Assembly (NCBI GenBank): GCA_026002265.1
Contig: BOBG01000002.1
Location: forward strand, 1-62,839
Source of the DNA: Spirochaetia bacterium
Lineage (GTDB): Bacteria; Spirochaetota; Spirochaetia; Treponematales; Breznakiellaceae
Length of the DNA stretch: 62,839 bases
Direction of reading: 5' to 3'
In this document: one piece after another, positions 17,601 to 26,627 of the stretch
How the letters are laid out: each line of letters begins with the position of its first letter
Numbering within the stretch: position 1 is the first letter of the stretch
Program-made: the position numbers and the translations under genes
Notes under the pieces: model-generated
The model's database searches: none
The model's input: only the letters and a program-made list of their open reading frames with translations
Told to the model about the DNA's origin: nothing

Positions 17601-18132
17601 GGTAAAAAGCCAACGCCGTTCCCATGAATGCATGAATGTACGGCTCCTGCCCAAGGGATTCGATGACTGTAGCGGCCGGAACCAGCTCGACATTGATGAA
17701 TTCATTAGGATCAAGGTCCTGAGAATCCTCATGTTTCAGGTCCTCGGCTACAAAAATGTGCAGGTGATTGGTGTACAGAGCCGGATTCGGACTCAATTCC
17801 CCCAGCTTTTTCAACTTCCCAGCGGTGAATCCGGTTTCCTCACGCAATTCCCGTGCGCCGGCCGCGGCCGCGTCTTCACCTTCATTAAAAACTCCCCCCG
17901 GAAATTCCACACTGAGACTCTGCGAACCATGGCGCCACTGTCTGACCATCACAAATTCTCTGCCCTGTTCTGTTTCGATAATTGGAATCACCATCGCAAT
18001 ATCCGGCGAATCCAACACCGTAAAGGTCCCGGTTTGCAACCCGTCAGGGGACCGGCTCTTCAGCTCCTGCAACGAAAAAATCGGGCATTGATACACAGTG
18101 TTCCGTGATTCCTCTTTCCACATTAAATCCAT
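17557..18132 (-). CDS. Nudix hydrolase, ADP-ribose pyrophosphatase type
   Basis: 191 residues. The Nudix box is complete: G(5x)E(7x)RELREETGF within PGGVFNEGEDAAAAGARELR. An upstream PGG and a downstream Pro-rich SPNPALYTNHLH fit the ADP-ribose/NADH-sugar branch, which cleaves ADP-ribose to AMP and ribose-5-phosphate. Placement tail-to-tail against pncB fits NAD metabolism, though the exact substrate is inferred. The start at 18132 is supported by a promoter at 18139-18167 that leaves no leader. Confidence 0.88.
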   Translation of the reverse strand: MDLMWKEESRNTVYQCPIFSLQELKSRSPDGLQTGTFTVLDSPDIAMVIPIIETEQGREFVMVRQWRHGSQSLSVEFPGGVFNEGEDAAAAGARELREETGFTAGKLKKLGELSPNPALYTNHLHIFVAEDLKHEDSQDLDPNEFINVELVPAATVIESLGQEPYIHAFMGTALAFYLRENPEIVFQQGQV

Positions 18133-18138
18133 GGAGTT

Positions 18139-18167
18139 ACTTTAGCCGGAAAAGAAAAAAAATTCAA
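18139..18167 (-). promoter_or_regulatory. Promoter of Nudix gene, leaderless arrangement
   Basis: Minus strand TTGAAT (18162-18167), 17-bp T-rich spacer, TAAAGT (18139-18144), then 6 nt to the ATG at 18132. No Shine-Dalgarno sequence is possible in that gap. The -35 overlaps the end of the preceding gene. Confidence 0.6.
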
Positions 18168-18889
18168 CTAAACAGCCCGGTCAAATAGGTATGGAGATCG
18201 ACCTTTATCGGCATAAGGTAGAGATTCAAGGATTCTGCCCGGTCGAGAAATTGGCGCGCAAAGGCCCAATTCCATTCAAGAGTCGGTGTAAATGAGCGGG
18301 GGAAAATCGCCCGGTTCCGGGATTCCCAGTACTTACGGCTCGATTCGGAGAGAACCGGTGCAATTCCCCAATATACCGTTTTATTTTCGAGATATTCCGC
18401 ATACAATTCCAAGAGCCGGATGTCAAAAAAAGGTTGAGTAAAAAAACCGCACGCGCCTGCTGCTTCTTTTTCATGCAGATAATCAAGTTCATACTTAATG
18501 TTTGACCGGTATGGATCAAATGCGGCGTAAATCTGTAATTCCGGCATTTCCATTTTTAATTTTTTTATAAACGGCACAGTTGATGATTGCACAGAATCTT
18601 TACCCGGCAAGGGATCCCCAGCGATGACAAGGATTTCCGTCATGGAAAACGACCGGAATAAATCCCGGTACGGAAACGTTTTATCCAGAGAAAAATCATT
18701 TGCCCGGATATGGGGAATACACCGGAGCGCAGGTTTCTGCATCTGCACTGCTGCTTCCCATGACCGAATCGGAAACCGGCTTAAATCCGGTATATTTATT
18801 GCTTCAATGGCCGAAAATTCGGAAACAACGTCCAGGGAAACACTAAGCGCCTCCCAATTCCGGGGAACGATTTCAAGAGAAATTGACAT
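18164..18889 (-). CDS. Short methylenetetrahydrofolate reductase-like protein
   Basis: 241 residues, shorter than standard MetF (~290). TIM-barrel features of the MTHFR family are visible: CIPHIRANDFSLD, ILVIAGDPLPGKD (FAD/folate region), AGACGFFTQPFFD and WGIAPVLS. The usual N-terminal SFEFFPP motif is reduced to SISLEIVPRNWE. It might reduce methylene-THF, or serve as a partner subunit or in one-carbon sensing. The ATG overlaps the stop of the upstream lipoprotein gene by one base (TAATG), so the two are coupled. Confidence 0.65.
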   Translation of the reverse strand: MSISLEIVPRNWEALSVSLDVVSEFSAIEAINIPDLSRFPIRSWEAAVQMQKPALRCIPHIRANDFSLDKTFPYRDLFRSFSMTEILVIAGDPLPGKDSVQSSTVPFIKKLKMEMPELQIYAAFDPYRSNIKYELDYLHEKEAAGACGFFTQPFFDIRLLELYAEYLENKTVYWGIAPVLSESSRKYWESRNRAIFPRSFTPTLEWNWAFARQFLDRAESLNLYLMPIKVDLHTYLTGLFS

Positions 18890-19794
18890 TAAGGTTCTGT
18901 TACCAGGGACAAGCCCCGCGGACTCAAAAGATCGCTCAGATCCTTATATGCTACCGGTATTTCTATGGCTCCTTCCGCGTAAGATGCTATTTCGTAGGGC
19001 GCCCAGTGGAAGACGAAACCGGATTCATTCACAAAAAATGTTGTCGGACCGACCATTTGTCCATCAGAGTACATAGTTTTGTGGTTAGTATTAAGCAGTT
19101 TTTCGACCCGTGACCACAGATCCGGCAAGGAACCGGTTTTGAAAAAGGCATCGAGCGCGATCCATTCAAGCCGGTCAAGATCGATGATAACTGCATCTGA
19201 CGCATAATTTCCATGTGCGCCGCCGGTAATTGCATACCAATTTCGTTTTACAGAAAAGAGATGCTTAAGCCGGACTATATCATGAGACTCAAAGTAGGAA
19301 CCGCTGAGAGACGAACCGCTGCTGGTTGCCATCAGTTCGTTGTCATTCCACATCTCGTTGTAATTTGCTTTCCACTGTGCAGCAATGCGATCCCGGTATT
19401 CTTCCGGAGTCATTCCCCCGTAAAGCGTGTCGTACACAACTTTTTTCAGTGAATCCGGCTGTTCAACCACCGTTAAGGACAACGAAAGTTCCAGAGACGG
19501 CCTCTCGGCGTTGCCGGCGTTCCGGAGCGCTTTTGTTTCCTGCTCAAAGCTCAAGAGACGTACCGCCGGAGTCTGACCCGAGTACGGAGTCGTTCCGGGA
19601 TTCTGAGCCACCGATGCAGCGCGTAGCGGTTTTGGGAAGATTCCCTGTTCATAGGCGATATCCGGTGGGTTTATTGGAACAGATCGTGCCGGTATGGTTG
19701 ACGATTCCGGTGCTGTTCCTACGAGTGTAACAGACGGCTTTGCCGCGCATGACGAAAAAACAAGGATAATTCCTACGATACTACATAATTTCAT
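18889..19794 (-). CDS. Lipoprotein with DUF3298/RsiV-like domain
   Basis: 301 residues. The start at 19794 is set by GGAG 6 nt upstream. The signal peptide ends in a lipobox (LVFSSC), predicting an N-terminally lipidated periplasmic protein. After a Pro/Ser-rich linker, residues ~130-300 match the DUF3298/DUF4163 pair seen in RsiV and peptidoglycan-binding proteins: GGAHGNYASDAVIIDL, ALDAFF, and FVFHWAPYEIASYAEG at the end. Members can bind lysozyme or cell-wall fragments. No sigma or anti-sigma partner is adjacent, so a wall-linked role is inference. Confidence 0.8.
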   Translation of the reverse strand: MKLCSIVGIILVFSSCAAKPSVTLVGTAPESSTIPARSVPINPPDIAYEQGIFPKPLRAASVAQNPGTTPYSGQTPAVRLLSFEQETKALRNAGNAERPSLELSLSLTVVEQPDSLKKVVYDTLYGGMTPEEYRDRIAAQWKANYNEMWNDNELMATSSGSSLSGSYFESHDIVRLKHLFSVKRNWYAITGGAHGNYASDAVIIDLDRLEWIALDAFFKTGSLPDLWSRVEKLLNTNHKTMYSDGQMVGPTTFFVNESGFVFHWAPYEIASYAEGAIEIPVAYKDLSDLLSPRGLSLVTEP

Positions 19795-19823
19795 ACAAAA
19801 CTCCAATCTGCACAATGTGCAGT

Positions 19824-21587
19824 TTAATCTTTGCTGATAACAAGATGCAATTCGTCAAGCTGTTTTTGATCAACCGGACTCGGACACTCGTCCATTGGAC
19901 TCTCCGCAAAAGAATTTTTAGGAAACGCGATGACTTCTTTAATCGAATGTTGGCCGGCCATCAACATCACCAGCCGGTCGAGCCCCGGCGCGATCCCACC
20001 GTGAGGGGGCGCACCGAATTTCAATGCATCTGTCAAAAAACCAAAACGCTTTTGGGCTTCTTCTTCCTCGATTCCGGCGGTTTTGAACACCCGTTTTTGC
20101 AATTCCGGATCATGAATACGAATCGATCCAGATGCAAGCTCATATCCATTAAGGACTAAATCGTAGAGATCGCCTTTTACCGCACCCGGATCCCGTTCCA
20201 TTGCCGCATGGAACGGTTCCTGCGGATAGGAAAAAAGATGATGCGCTGCCTCCCACCGGTTTTCCTCCTCGTTAAATTCAAAAAGCGGAAAATCCACAAT
20301 CCACGCAAATGCAAAGGTTTCCGGCTGGTACAAATTGAGATCATGCCCTAGTTTTGAACGCACCGCACCGAGACTCGTGAGAGCAACTTGTTTCCGGCAA
20401 TCAGCTACCATGAGAATTAAGTCGCCCGGCTTTGCCCCAAGGTTTTGAATAATTTCCGGTGCTTGATCAGTAAAAAATTTGGAGGCGCCTCCTTCCAAAG
20501 CCGGCTGCCCTCCGGACACTTTCATCCATGCAAAAGTCTTTGCTTTGTAAATTTTTGCATGAGACTCAAGCTCTTCAATTTGTTTCCGGGAATAGGTTGC
20601 GAGTCCGGGTGCGACCAATGCCTTCACCGCGCCCTCCGCGAGCGCATCTTTGAACGCGCTAAAACCGGATTTTTCCGCGAAATTCCGGAACTCTTGCAAC
20701 GGCATATCAAACCGGAGATCAGGTTTATCAGTACCATACCGGTCCATAGCCTCTTCCCACGGAATCCGGGGAAAAGAAGCCGAAAGATTCACATTAAGGC
20801 ATTTTTTAAATATATGCTGCATAAGCCCTTCACCTACTCGAAGCACATCATCTCGGTCCACAAAGGACATTTCAATATCAATCTGGGTAAATTCCGGCTG
20901 ACGGTCGCCGCGTGCATCTTCATCCCGGTAACACCGGGCAATTTGAAAATATTTATCAAAACCAGATACCATAAGGAGTTGTTTGTACAACTGCGGGGAT
21001 TGGGGCAATGCATAAAAATTTCCCGGAGAGAGCCGTGACGGCACAAGGTAATCACGGGCACCTTCCGGCGTTGATTTTATCAAAGTCGGCGTTTCAATTT
21101 CGTAAAAACCCTGTCCGGTGAGCCACTCACGCGCAGCAAAGGCAACCGCGCTCCGGAGCGCGATTCTGCGCTGCATTCCGGCCGATCTGAGATCAAGGTA
21201 CCGGTACCGGAGACGGGTTTCCTCTTTTGCAGCCGACTCGTCCTCGATCTGAAAAGGAAGCGTTTCGGACTGATTGAGAATCAAGATCCGGCGTGCAACA
21301 ACCTCAATTTCCCCAGTGGCCATATCCGGATTCACCATTTCAGCCGGACGTTCCCGCACGGTTCCCTCGACCGCGACACAAAATTCATTATGCAATGCCC
21401 CGACCACAGACAAAAGTTCCGGCGAATTATCAGAATCCGCAACAACTTGCGTAATACCATAACGATCCCGGATATTAATAAAAGTCAATGCACCATGATC
21501 CCGTTTCCGGTGAATCCACCCATTCAACACAACAATATTTCCGGAATCTGACTTCCGGAGACTTCCGCAATCAACTGTGCGTTTCAT
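19824..21587 (-). CDS. aspS: Aspartyl-tRNA synthetase, bacterial type
   Basis: 587 residues from the ATG at 21587, which has AGGA 8 nt upstream. The longer frame to 21650 has no ribosome site. The order is an OB-fold anticodon domain (VVLNGWIHRKRDHGALTFINIRDRYG), class II motif 2 (QIARCYRDEDARGDRQPEFTQ), the bacterial GAD insertion (residues ~290-400), and motif 3 with GIAPGLDRLVMLMAG. The large insertion marks the bacterial type, which may be discriminating or Asp/Asn-nondiscriminating. Divergent from polA. Confidence 0.96.
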   Translation of the reverse strand: MKRTVDCGSLRKSDSGNIVVLNGWIHRKRDHGALTFINIRDRYGITQVVADSDNSPELLSVVGALHNEFCVAVEGTVRERPAEMVNPDMATGEIEVVARRILILNQSETLPFQIEDESAAKEETRLRYRYLDLRSAGMQRRIALRSAVAFAAREWLTGQGFYEIETPTLIKSTPEGARDYLVPSRLSPGNFYALPQSPQLYKQLLMVSGFDKYFQIARCYRDEDARGDRQPEFTQIDIEMSFVDRDDVLRVGEGLMQHIFKKCLNVNLSASFPRIPWEEAMDRYGTDKPDLRFDMPLQEFRNFAEKSGFSAFKDALAEGAVKALVAPGLATYSRKQIEELESHAKIYKAKTFAWMKVSGGQPALEGGASKFFTDQAPEIIQNLGAKPGDLILMVADCRKQVALTSLGAVRSKLGHDLNLYQPETFAFAWIVDFPLFEFNEEENRWEAAHHLFSYPQEPFHAAMERDPGAVKGDLYDLVLNGYELASGSIRIHDPELQKRVFKTAGIEEEEAQKRFGFLTDALKFGAPPHGGIAPGLDRLVMLMAGQHSIKEVIAFPKNSFAESPMDECPSPVDQKQLDELHLVISKD

Positions 21588-21713
21588 CGATTCCATCCTA
21601 TGATTATAACTGGAAAAAAATGAAGAGAAAAGGGGCATATCAAAGCTCAAGAGAACATCAACTGCTTGAAATTTGAGTTTGAAGGTGCTTTTGAATTAAG
21701 AGAAAAGCACTCG

Positions 21714-21742
21714 TTTAACCGGCTGTTCTTTTCATGTATAGT
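21714..21742 (+). promoter_or_regulatory. Possible promoter of polA
   Basis: TTTAAC (21714-21719), 17-bp spacer, TATAGT (21737-21742). It would start transcription near 21749 and favours the ATG at 21759 over the upstream in-frame ATG at 21666. The -35 is weak. Confidence 0.35.
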
Positions 21743-21758
21743 AGGCTATGCTTTATAT

Positions 21759-24500
21759 ATGTCATTATTGAACACTGGAGAACATGATACTATTTATTTG
21801 ATTGATATGTATGGACTTATCTATCGATCCTACTTTGGATTCATTCACCGGCCCCTTATGAATGATCGCCATGAAAATATTTCTGCGGTTTTTGGAGTTT
21901 CACGGACCATTGTCCAATTACTTGACTCCGGGTTGCCCGGCTCTGATGGGACTTTTTACCGGCCCCGCCTGCTCGCCGGGATTTTTGATTCACGTACGCC
22001 GACTTTCCGGCATGAAGCTTATCCGTTGTATAAATCAACCCGGACAAAGGCGCCGGAGCCACTGCACGCTCAAGTTCCGCAGATCGAATATTTTATGGAT
22101 GCCTTAAAGGTGCGGTCATTCCGGGCTGATGGTTTTGAAGCGGATGACATCATTGCAACGCTTGCCATGCGCGCACGCGCTGAGGGCCGGCCTGTTTATA
22201 TTATCTCTGAGGATAAAGATTTACTGCAAATGGTGGGAGACGGAATCTATGTGATTCGGCGATCAAAATCAGACAGCACTGTATACGACAAAATCGGCCC
22301 AGAGGATGTCCGGAAAGAATGGGGTATTATGCCGTCTCAGATCCGGGATTTCCTTGCGCTGGCGGGGGATTCGTCTGACGATGTACCGGGCGTACATGGC
22401 ATCGGTGAAAAAACTGCCACGCAACTCCTTGGCCGGTATCAATCTATCGAGGGAGTATACCGGAATATCGCCGCGGTGACCGGTTCCGTAGCAAAAAAAC
22501 TGGCCAATGACAAGGAGTCCATGGAACTTTCCCGGAAACTCGTTACATTATGTGATTCTGTTCCGCTGGACGTTCCGGATTTTGAGATATTGTCAGTCGA
22601 GCAATGTGACCGGCACGCGGGTGCGATTGCACTTTTGGAGATAGGAGTTCATAAACCGGCGAAGGATTTGGATCCTGACGCACGATTGCCGGCAAAAACC
22701 GGTGAGGAATCGCCGTTGTCCGGACCTGGAACCTATAAAGTGATTCTTGATGCTGCTGTTCTGGAGCAAGTGCTGGAAAAGGGCCGGAACAAGCGCTGTC
22801 TCGCAATTGATTTTGAAACTGATTCATTGGATTCATGGCATGCGCATCCGGTGGGAATTTCGCTTGCGATTGAGCCGAAAAAAGCTTTTTATGTGCCGGT
22901 TGTGGCACATGCCGGTACCGCTCCGTTTGTGGATCCGGAACAGGTTAAAGCTCTTCTTCTGCCCATTTTTGCGGATCCGGACATGACCTGCGTTCTGCAT
23001 AACGCGAAATATGATTATGCGGTTGCCCGGGTGTGGGGGATTCCCCGGTGGCAGTGCAGGATTTTTGACACAATGATCGCGGCGTGGGTCGTGGATCCGG
23101 AGCGGAGTTCTTACGCGCTCGATTCGCTCGCGGCCTTTTTTTTCGATCACCGAGGACTTCCCTTTAATGAAGTTGTACCGAAGGGTCAGACTTTCGATGT
23201 AGTGCCGTTGGACCGGGCAGTGCGCTATTCGGCTGAGGATGCTGACCTCTGCATCCGGCTCAAGGAATTGCTGGAGCCTCAATTTGGAGAATCCGCGAAG
23301 TTGTTTTATGAACTAGAAATGCCGCTCGTGCCGATTCTTGCAGAAATGGAAGGCGTGGGGATCCGGATTGATACCGATTTTCTCCGGAATTATGGTCAGG
23401 AACTTGCGGCCGAGCTGTCAACAGTCGAGGCGGAAATTTTTGAAACCGTGGGTCATGAATTCAATATTGCATCTTCAAAACAGTTGCAGGATGTGCTTTT
23501 TGTGGAACGGAATCTCAAAGCAACCCGGAGAATTCAAACCGGCTATTCTACTGACAGCGATATTTTGGAGGAATTGGCAAAGACGGATCCGGTTCCGGCG
23601 CTCGTGCTACGGCATCGGACTCTCTCGAAGCTGAAATCAACGTATATTGATGCTTTGATCCCGGCCATTGATTCTGATTCACGCCTCCACACCAGTTTTA
23701 TGCAAACCGGAACAGCAACGGGCCGGCTTTCGAGCCGGGAGCCGAATCTGCAAAATATTCCGGTGCGTGATGCAGATGGCCGGAAGATTCGTGAAGCTTT
23801 TGTTGCTCAGCCCGGAACACTCCTGATCGCGGCCGATTACAGTCAGATCGAATTGGTTGTACTTGCACACCTTTCCGGGGACAAGGTTCTGAGTGAGGCA
23901 TTCCGGAATGGCAAAGACATTCACACCCGGACCGCGGCATCAATTTTCCACATCGACGAATCGGCCGTCAGCGCGGATCAGCGCCGGATTGCAAAAACGA
24001 TCAACTTCGGAGTCGTGTACGGCATGGGCGCGACAAAATTGTCAAATACGTTGAGAATTCACCGGAGCGAAGCTGTAGAATTCATCCGCGTTTATTTTGA
24101 AATTTATTCAGGGGTCTGGGATTTTATCGAGGCGACCATTAAAACAACCGAAGAATTCGGCTATGTGACAACCTTATTCGGCCGGAAACGCCAGATTTTC
24201 GGGATCACTTCGGTCAACGATATTGAAAAATCATCTGCGGACCGGGTTGCTGTAAACACAATAATCCAAGGGTCGGCTGCTGATATTGTCAAAAAGGCGA
24301 TGATCGATCTTGACGCAGCACTTCGCCGGAATCACAGCAACGCACAGCTTTTGCTACAGGTGCATGACGAATTGATCGTGGAGAGTCCGGAATCAGAGTT
24401 TGAATCTGATGCGGAACTGGTCCGGCACATAATGGAACATACAGTTTCATTGGATGTTCCGCTCTGTGCCTCGGTAAAAATTGCTCAAAAATGGATCTGA
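21759..24500 (+). CDS. polA: DNA polymerase I with both exonuclease domains
   Basis: 913 residues from the ATG at 21759. Homologues begin a few residues before YLIDMYGLIYRSYF, which excludes the longer frame from 21666. Residues ~1-290 are the 5'-3' exonuclease (FEADDIIATLA, ISEDKDLLQM, ALAGDSSDDVPGVHGIGEKTA). The next domain is an apparently active 3'-5' proofreading exonuclease (DFETDSLD, HNAKYDYAV, RYSAEDAD). The polymerase domain has motif A (AADYSQIELVVLAHLSGD), O-helix RRIAKTINFGVVYGMG and motif C (QVHDELIVE). It acts in Okazaki fragment maturation and repair. The TGA stop is followed at once by a REP sequence. Confidence 0.96.
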   Translation: MSLLNTGEHDTIYLIDMYGLIYRSYFGFIHRPLMNDRHENISAVFGVSRTIVQLLDSGLPGSDGTFYRPRLLAGIFDSRTPTFRHEAYPLYKSTRTKAPEPLHAQVPQIEYFMDALKVRSFRADGFEADDIIATLAMRARAEGRPVYIISEDKDLLQMVGDGIYVIRRSKSDSTVYDKIGPEDVRKEWGIMPSQIRDFLALAGDSSDDVPGVHGIGEKTATQLLGRYQSIEGVYRNIAAVTGSVAKKLANDKESMELSRKLVTLCDSVPLDVPDFEILSVEQCDRHAGAIALLEIGVHKPAKDLDPDARLPAKTGEESPLSGPGTYKVILDAAVLEQVLEKGRNKRCLAIDFETDSLDSWHAHPVGISLAIEPKKAFYVPVVAHAGTAPFVDPEQVKALLLPIFADPDMTCVLHNAKYDYAVARVWGIPRWQCRIFDTMIAAWVVDPERSSYALDSLAAFFFDHRGLPFNEVVPKGQTFDVVPLDRAVRYSAEDADLCIRLKELLEPQFGESAKLFYELEMPLVPILAEMEGVGIRIDTDFLRNYGQELAAELSTVEAEIFETVGHEFNIASSKQLQDVLFVERNLKATRRIQTGYSTDSDILEELAKTDPVPALVLRHRTLSKLKSTYIDALIPAIDSDSRLHTSFMQTGTATGRLSSREPNLQNIPVRDADGRKIREAFVAQPGTLLIAADYSQIELVVLAHLSGDKVLSEAFRNGKDIHTRTAASIFHIDESAVSADQRRIAKTINFGVVYGMGATKLSNTLRIHRSEAVEFIRVYFEIYSGVWDFIEATIKTTEEFGYVTTLFGRKRQIFGITSVNDIEKSSADRVAVNTIIQGSAADIVKKAMIDLDAALRRNHSNAQLLLQVHDELIVESPESEFESDAELVRHIMEHTVSLDVPLCASVKIAQKWI

Positions 24501-24555
24501 GGTCTGACCCCTTGTAAATGTATATGTTGAAAAGATATACTGGAGGTCTGTCCCC
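24501..24555 (+). repeat. REP pair upstream of transposase gene
   Basis: GGTCTGACCCC (24501-24511) and GGTCTGTCCCC (24545-24555) in direct orientation, 44 bp apart. The intervening segment contains a GTTGAAAAG core. The same two-part layout with the same core recurs at 31417-31469, 43764-43817 and 43962-44015. Confidence 0.85.
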
Positions 24556-24646
24556 AAAATTGCAAAAAAATTCCGGCAAACCGAATCAAAATCACCATCT
24601 CACCCCGTACTTTCTTTGATCGTGTAATGCGATCAAGGAGGAATCT

Positions 24647-25186
24647 ATGGCACGTCCAGAACGCGGGGATACGAACAAGGGAAAAACGTATCATGTTGCT
24701 TCGGAAATTAACCGGAAAGCTTTTGATCTACAGGATGATGAGGACAAAAAAATGTTTTTAAAAGTGATCGAGGAAGCAAAAACAAAGAAACATTACAAAT
24801 TTGAGCTTCACAACTTCTGTATCATGGACAGCCATTTTCATTTTTTGATCACGCCGGAGTTTGGACAAAGTCTATCGGTGATAATGAAATGGATCAAAAT
24901 GGTCCTCGCGATTCGGTGGAACCATAAATATGGAAAAACGGGCCACTTGTGGGGTGACCGGTTTTTCTCGCGGGAGATCATTGACGATGAAGATTTTATA
25001 ACAGTCTACAATTATATTGATCAGAATCCGGTAAAAGCTGGTATGGTGGAAAAGCCGGAGGACTGGCCGTGGGGTGGGTTGCATCATCACCAAGTCGGGA
25101 TTGTCCGGGTAGTGAAGCCCGCACCAGAGTGGGTACTGGAGCGGCTGCCGTGGCACCGGGCACTGGGGACAGACCCCCGTCCCTAA
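24647..25186 (+). CDS. REP-associated tyrosine transposase (Y1/HUH family), copy 1
   Basis: 179 residues. Single-strand DNA endonuclease/transposase of the Y1 (IS200-like) superfamily, RAYT branch. HUH motif SHFHFLITP supplies the two metal-binding histidines. The catalytic Tyr lies in the family signature YNYIDQNPVKAGMV, followed by the typical W-rich tail (EDWPWGG). The N-terminus GKTYHVASEINRKAF corresponds to the first beta strand. AAGGAGG lies 7-8 nt before the ATG. GGTCTG(A/T)CCCC elements lie upstream and an inverted copy overlaps the last codons (25165-25175), the layout called a REPtron. RAYTs are usually single-copy and do not carry classical IS ends. Confidence 0.92.
   Translation: MARPERGDTNKGKTYHVASEINRKAFDLQDDEDKKMFLKVIEEAKTKKHYKFELHNFCIMDSHFHFLITPEFGQSLSVIMKWIKMVLAIRWNHKYGKTGHLWGDRFFSREIIDDEDFITVYNYIDQNPVKAGMVEKPEDWPWGGLHHHQVGIVRVVKPAPEWVLERLPWHRALGTDPRP
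25165..25175 (-). repeat. Inverted REP at the 3' end of transposase copy 1
   Basis: GGGGACAGACC, the reverse of the upstream element, lies inside the transposase reading frame and encodes part of its last residues (GTDPRP). Together with 24545-24555 it forms an inverted pair around the gene. Confidence 0.8.
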
Positions 25187-25245
25187 TCCCCAGCACATTG
25201 TAGCCTAAATACGGTGCTTTCAGTATAAATTCCGGCGAAATTTCC

Positions 25246-25360
25246 ATGAAAATGGATCCGGAGAGACTCAACAAGTACTTTTCCAATATTTATGGTGAAA
25301 AAGCAGAGTCGTTTTTTAAAAAATTTCCCCGTCCTTTTTACCGGAAATGCCCCTCAGCAT
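25246..25360 (+). pseudogene. Possible 5' remnant of a lost gene
   Basis: A frame starting at 25246 (MKMDPERLNKYFSNIYGEKAESFF) has a plausible protein-like beginning. It resembles by eye the N-terminal helix pair of RsmB/RsmF-type RNA cytosine methyltransferases, then degenerates and overlaps the 3' end of mtaB on the other strand. No strong ribosome site. It may be a gene truncated when the adjacent transposase region rearranged. Confidence 0.25.
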
Positions 25361-26627
25361 CAAAGTGCGGATCAGTAGACACAGTAGATATCCGGCATTG
25401 TATCAAACTTCGCGGTTCCAATGCAGTGTCCACTTTTATTTTCAGGTAATTTTCAGAAAGGCAAAGTCCTTTTTGCTCCACAACTGCCTCAACGGTTTCG
25501 CCAATCCACCGGTCAATATACTCCCGTTTTCCAGACCGGCCAAGGTTCAACAGCCGTTCAACCCGGTTTCGTGCTTCTCGCTCCGGGACAGCATGAGAAA
25601 AGTTGAAAGCCTCTGTCCCGGGACGTTTTGAATAAGGAAAAGCATGAATCCATGCACAGCCGATATTCCGGCACAAAGTATAAGTTTTTTCAAATTCCGC
25701 TTCATTCTCACCCGGAAAACCCGCGATAATATCAACAGCTATAAAAGGATCTTTTTTTATACTCCGGAGAGATTCCACTGCTGTAAGAATCTCAGCCGGA
25801 TCTACTGCACGCCGCATTGATTGTAATATCATTTCACTGCCGGATTGTACTGAAAGGTGAAAATGCGGACGCACTCGTTGCGAAGCTAGTACCGGAAGCA
25901 GATGCGGCCGCACAAGCTCCGGTTCAAGGGAAGAAAGCCGGATCCGGATAGAGTCTGTCGTTTCAAGCAGTTTTGCAATTAAACCGGCTAAATCAAATCC
26001 CTCAGCCGGATCCTGATATTGACCAATATTGACGCCGGTGAGTACTGCCTCGGTAAAACCATATCCTTCAAGATTCTGAAGTTCTCTGCAAATTTCATCG
26101 GCAGAGCGGCTCACACTTTTCCCGCGTGCAAGGGAAACTCGGCAAAATGAACAATGGTTGTTACAACCGTCCTGAATTTTCAAAAAAGCTCTCGAATGGA
26201 AACTAAATGTTTGGGGATTATAGGAAAAAGGCTCAGAATGATCCGGTTGTGACCAATGGGAACTGAATTCCAAAACAGTTTTTCCGGATTCCAATGCTGA
26301 AGCAAGATCGTGCAAATGATATTTACTATTTCCCGGTACCACAAAAACCCGCGGATCGATTCCGCCAAGTTCTTCCGAGTTGAGCTGTGCATAGCAACCA
26401 GTGACGATCAGAGGAGAATCCGGATTCTCCGCAAGAAATTTCCTGATGATCCGGCGGGCCTTTTGTTCTGCCTTTCCGGTTACGGTACAGGTGTTGATGA
26501 TACCGAGGTCAGCGCGATCTTCCAATGACACAACAGTCCACCCAGCACGGACAAACGAATCGCCTAATGACTCGCTTTCAAGCTGGTTTAATTTACAGCC
26601 AAGGGTGTGAAGAGCAATCGAACGCAT
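25338..26627 (-). CDS. mtaB: tRNA threonylcarbamoyladenosine methylthiotransferase
   Basis: 429 residues from the ATG at 26627. Radical-SAM enzyme that adds a methylthio group to t6A37 of tRNAs decoding ANN codons. The N-terminal UPF0004 domain supplies three cluster cysteines (HTLGCKLNQ, NTCTVTGKAE, VTGCYAQ). The radical-SAM cluster motif is CNNHCSFC (Cx3Cx2C). Downstream are LTGVNIGQY, IRLSSLEPE, HLSVQSGSE and a C-terminal TRAM-like segment. The ATG overlaps the TGA of the upstream TPR gene (TGATG), the last link in a five-gene coupled operon. It has no obvious functional tie to the bactofilin genes ahead of it. Confidence 0.93.
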   Translation of the reverse strand: MRSIALHTLGCKLNQLESESLGDSFVRAGWTVVSLEDRADLGIINTCTVTGKAEQKARRIIRKFLAENPDSPLIVTGCYAQLNSEELGGIDPRVFVVPGNSKYHLHDLASALESGKTVLEFSSHWSQPDHSEPFSYNPQTFSFHSRAFLKIQDGCNNHCSFCRVSLARGKSVSRSADEICRELQNLEGYGFTEAVLTGVNIGQYQDPAEGFDLAGLIAKLLETTDSIRIRLSSLEPELVRPHLLPVLASQRVRPHFHLSVQSGSEMILQSMRRAVDPAEILTAVESLRSIKKDPFIAVDIIAGFPGENEAEFEKTYTLCRNIGCAWIHAFPYSKRPGTEAFNFSHAVPEREARNRVERLLNLGRSGKREYIDRWIGETVEAVVEQKGLCLSENYLKIKVDTALEPRSLIQCRISTVSTDPHFDAEGHFR

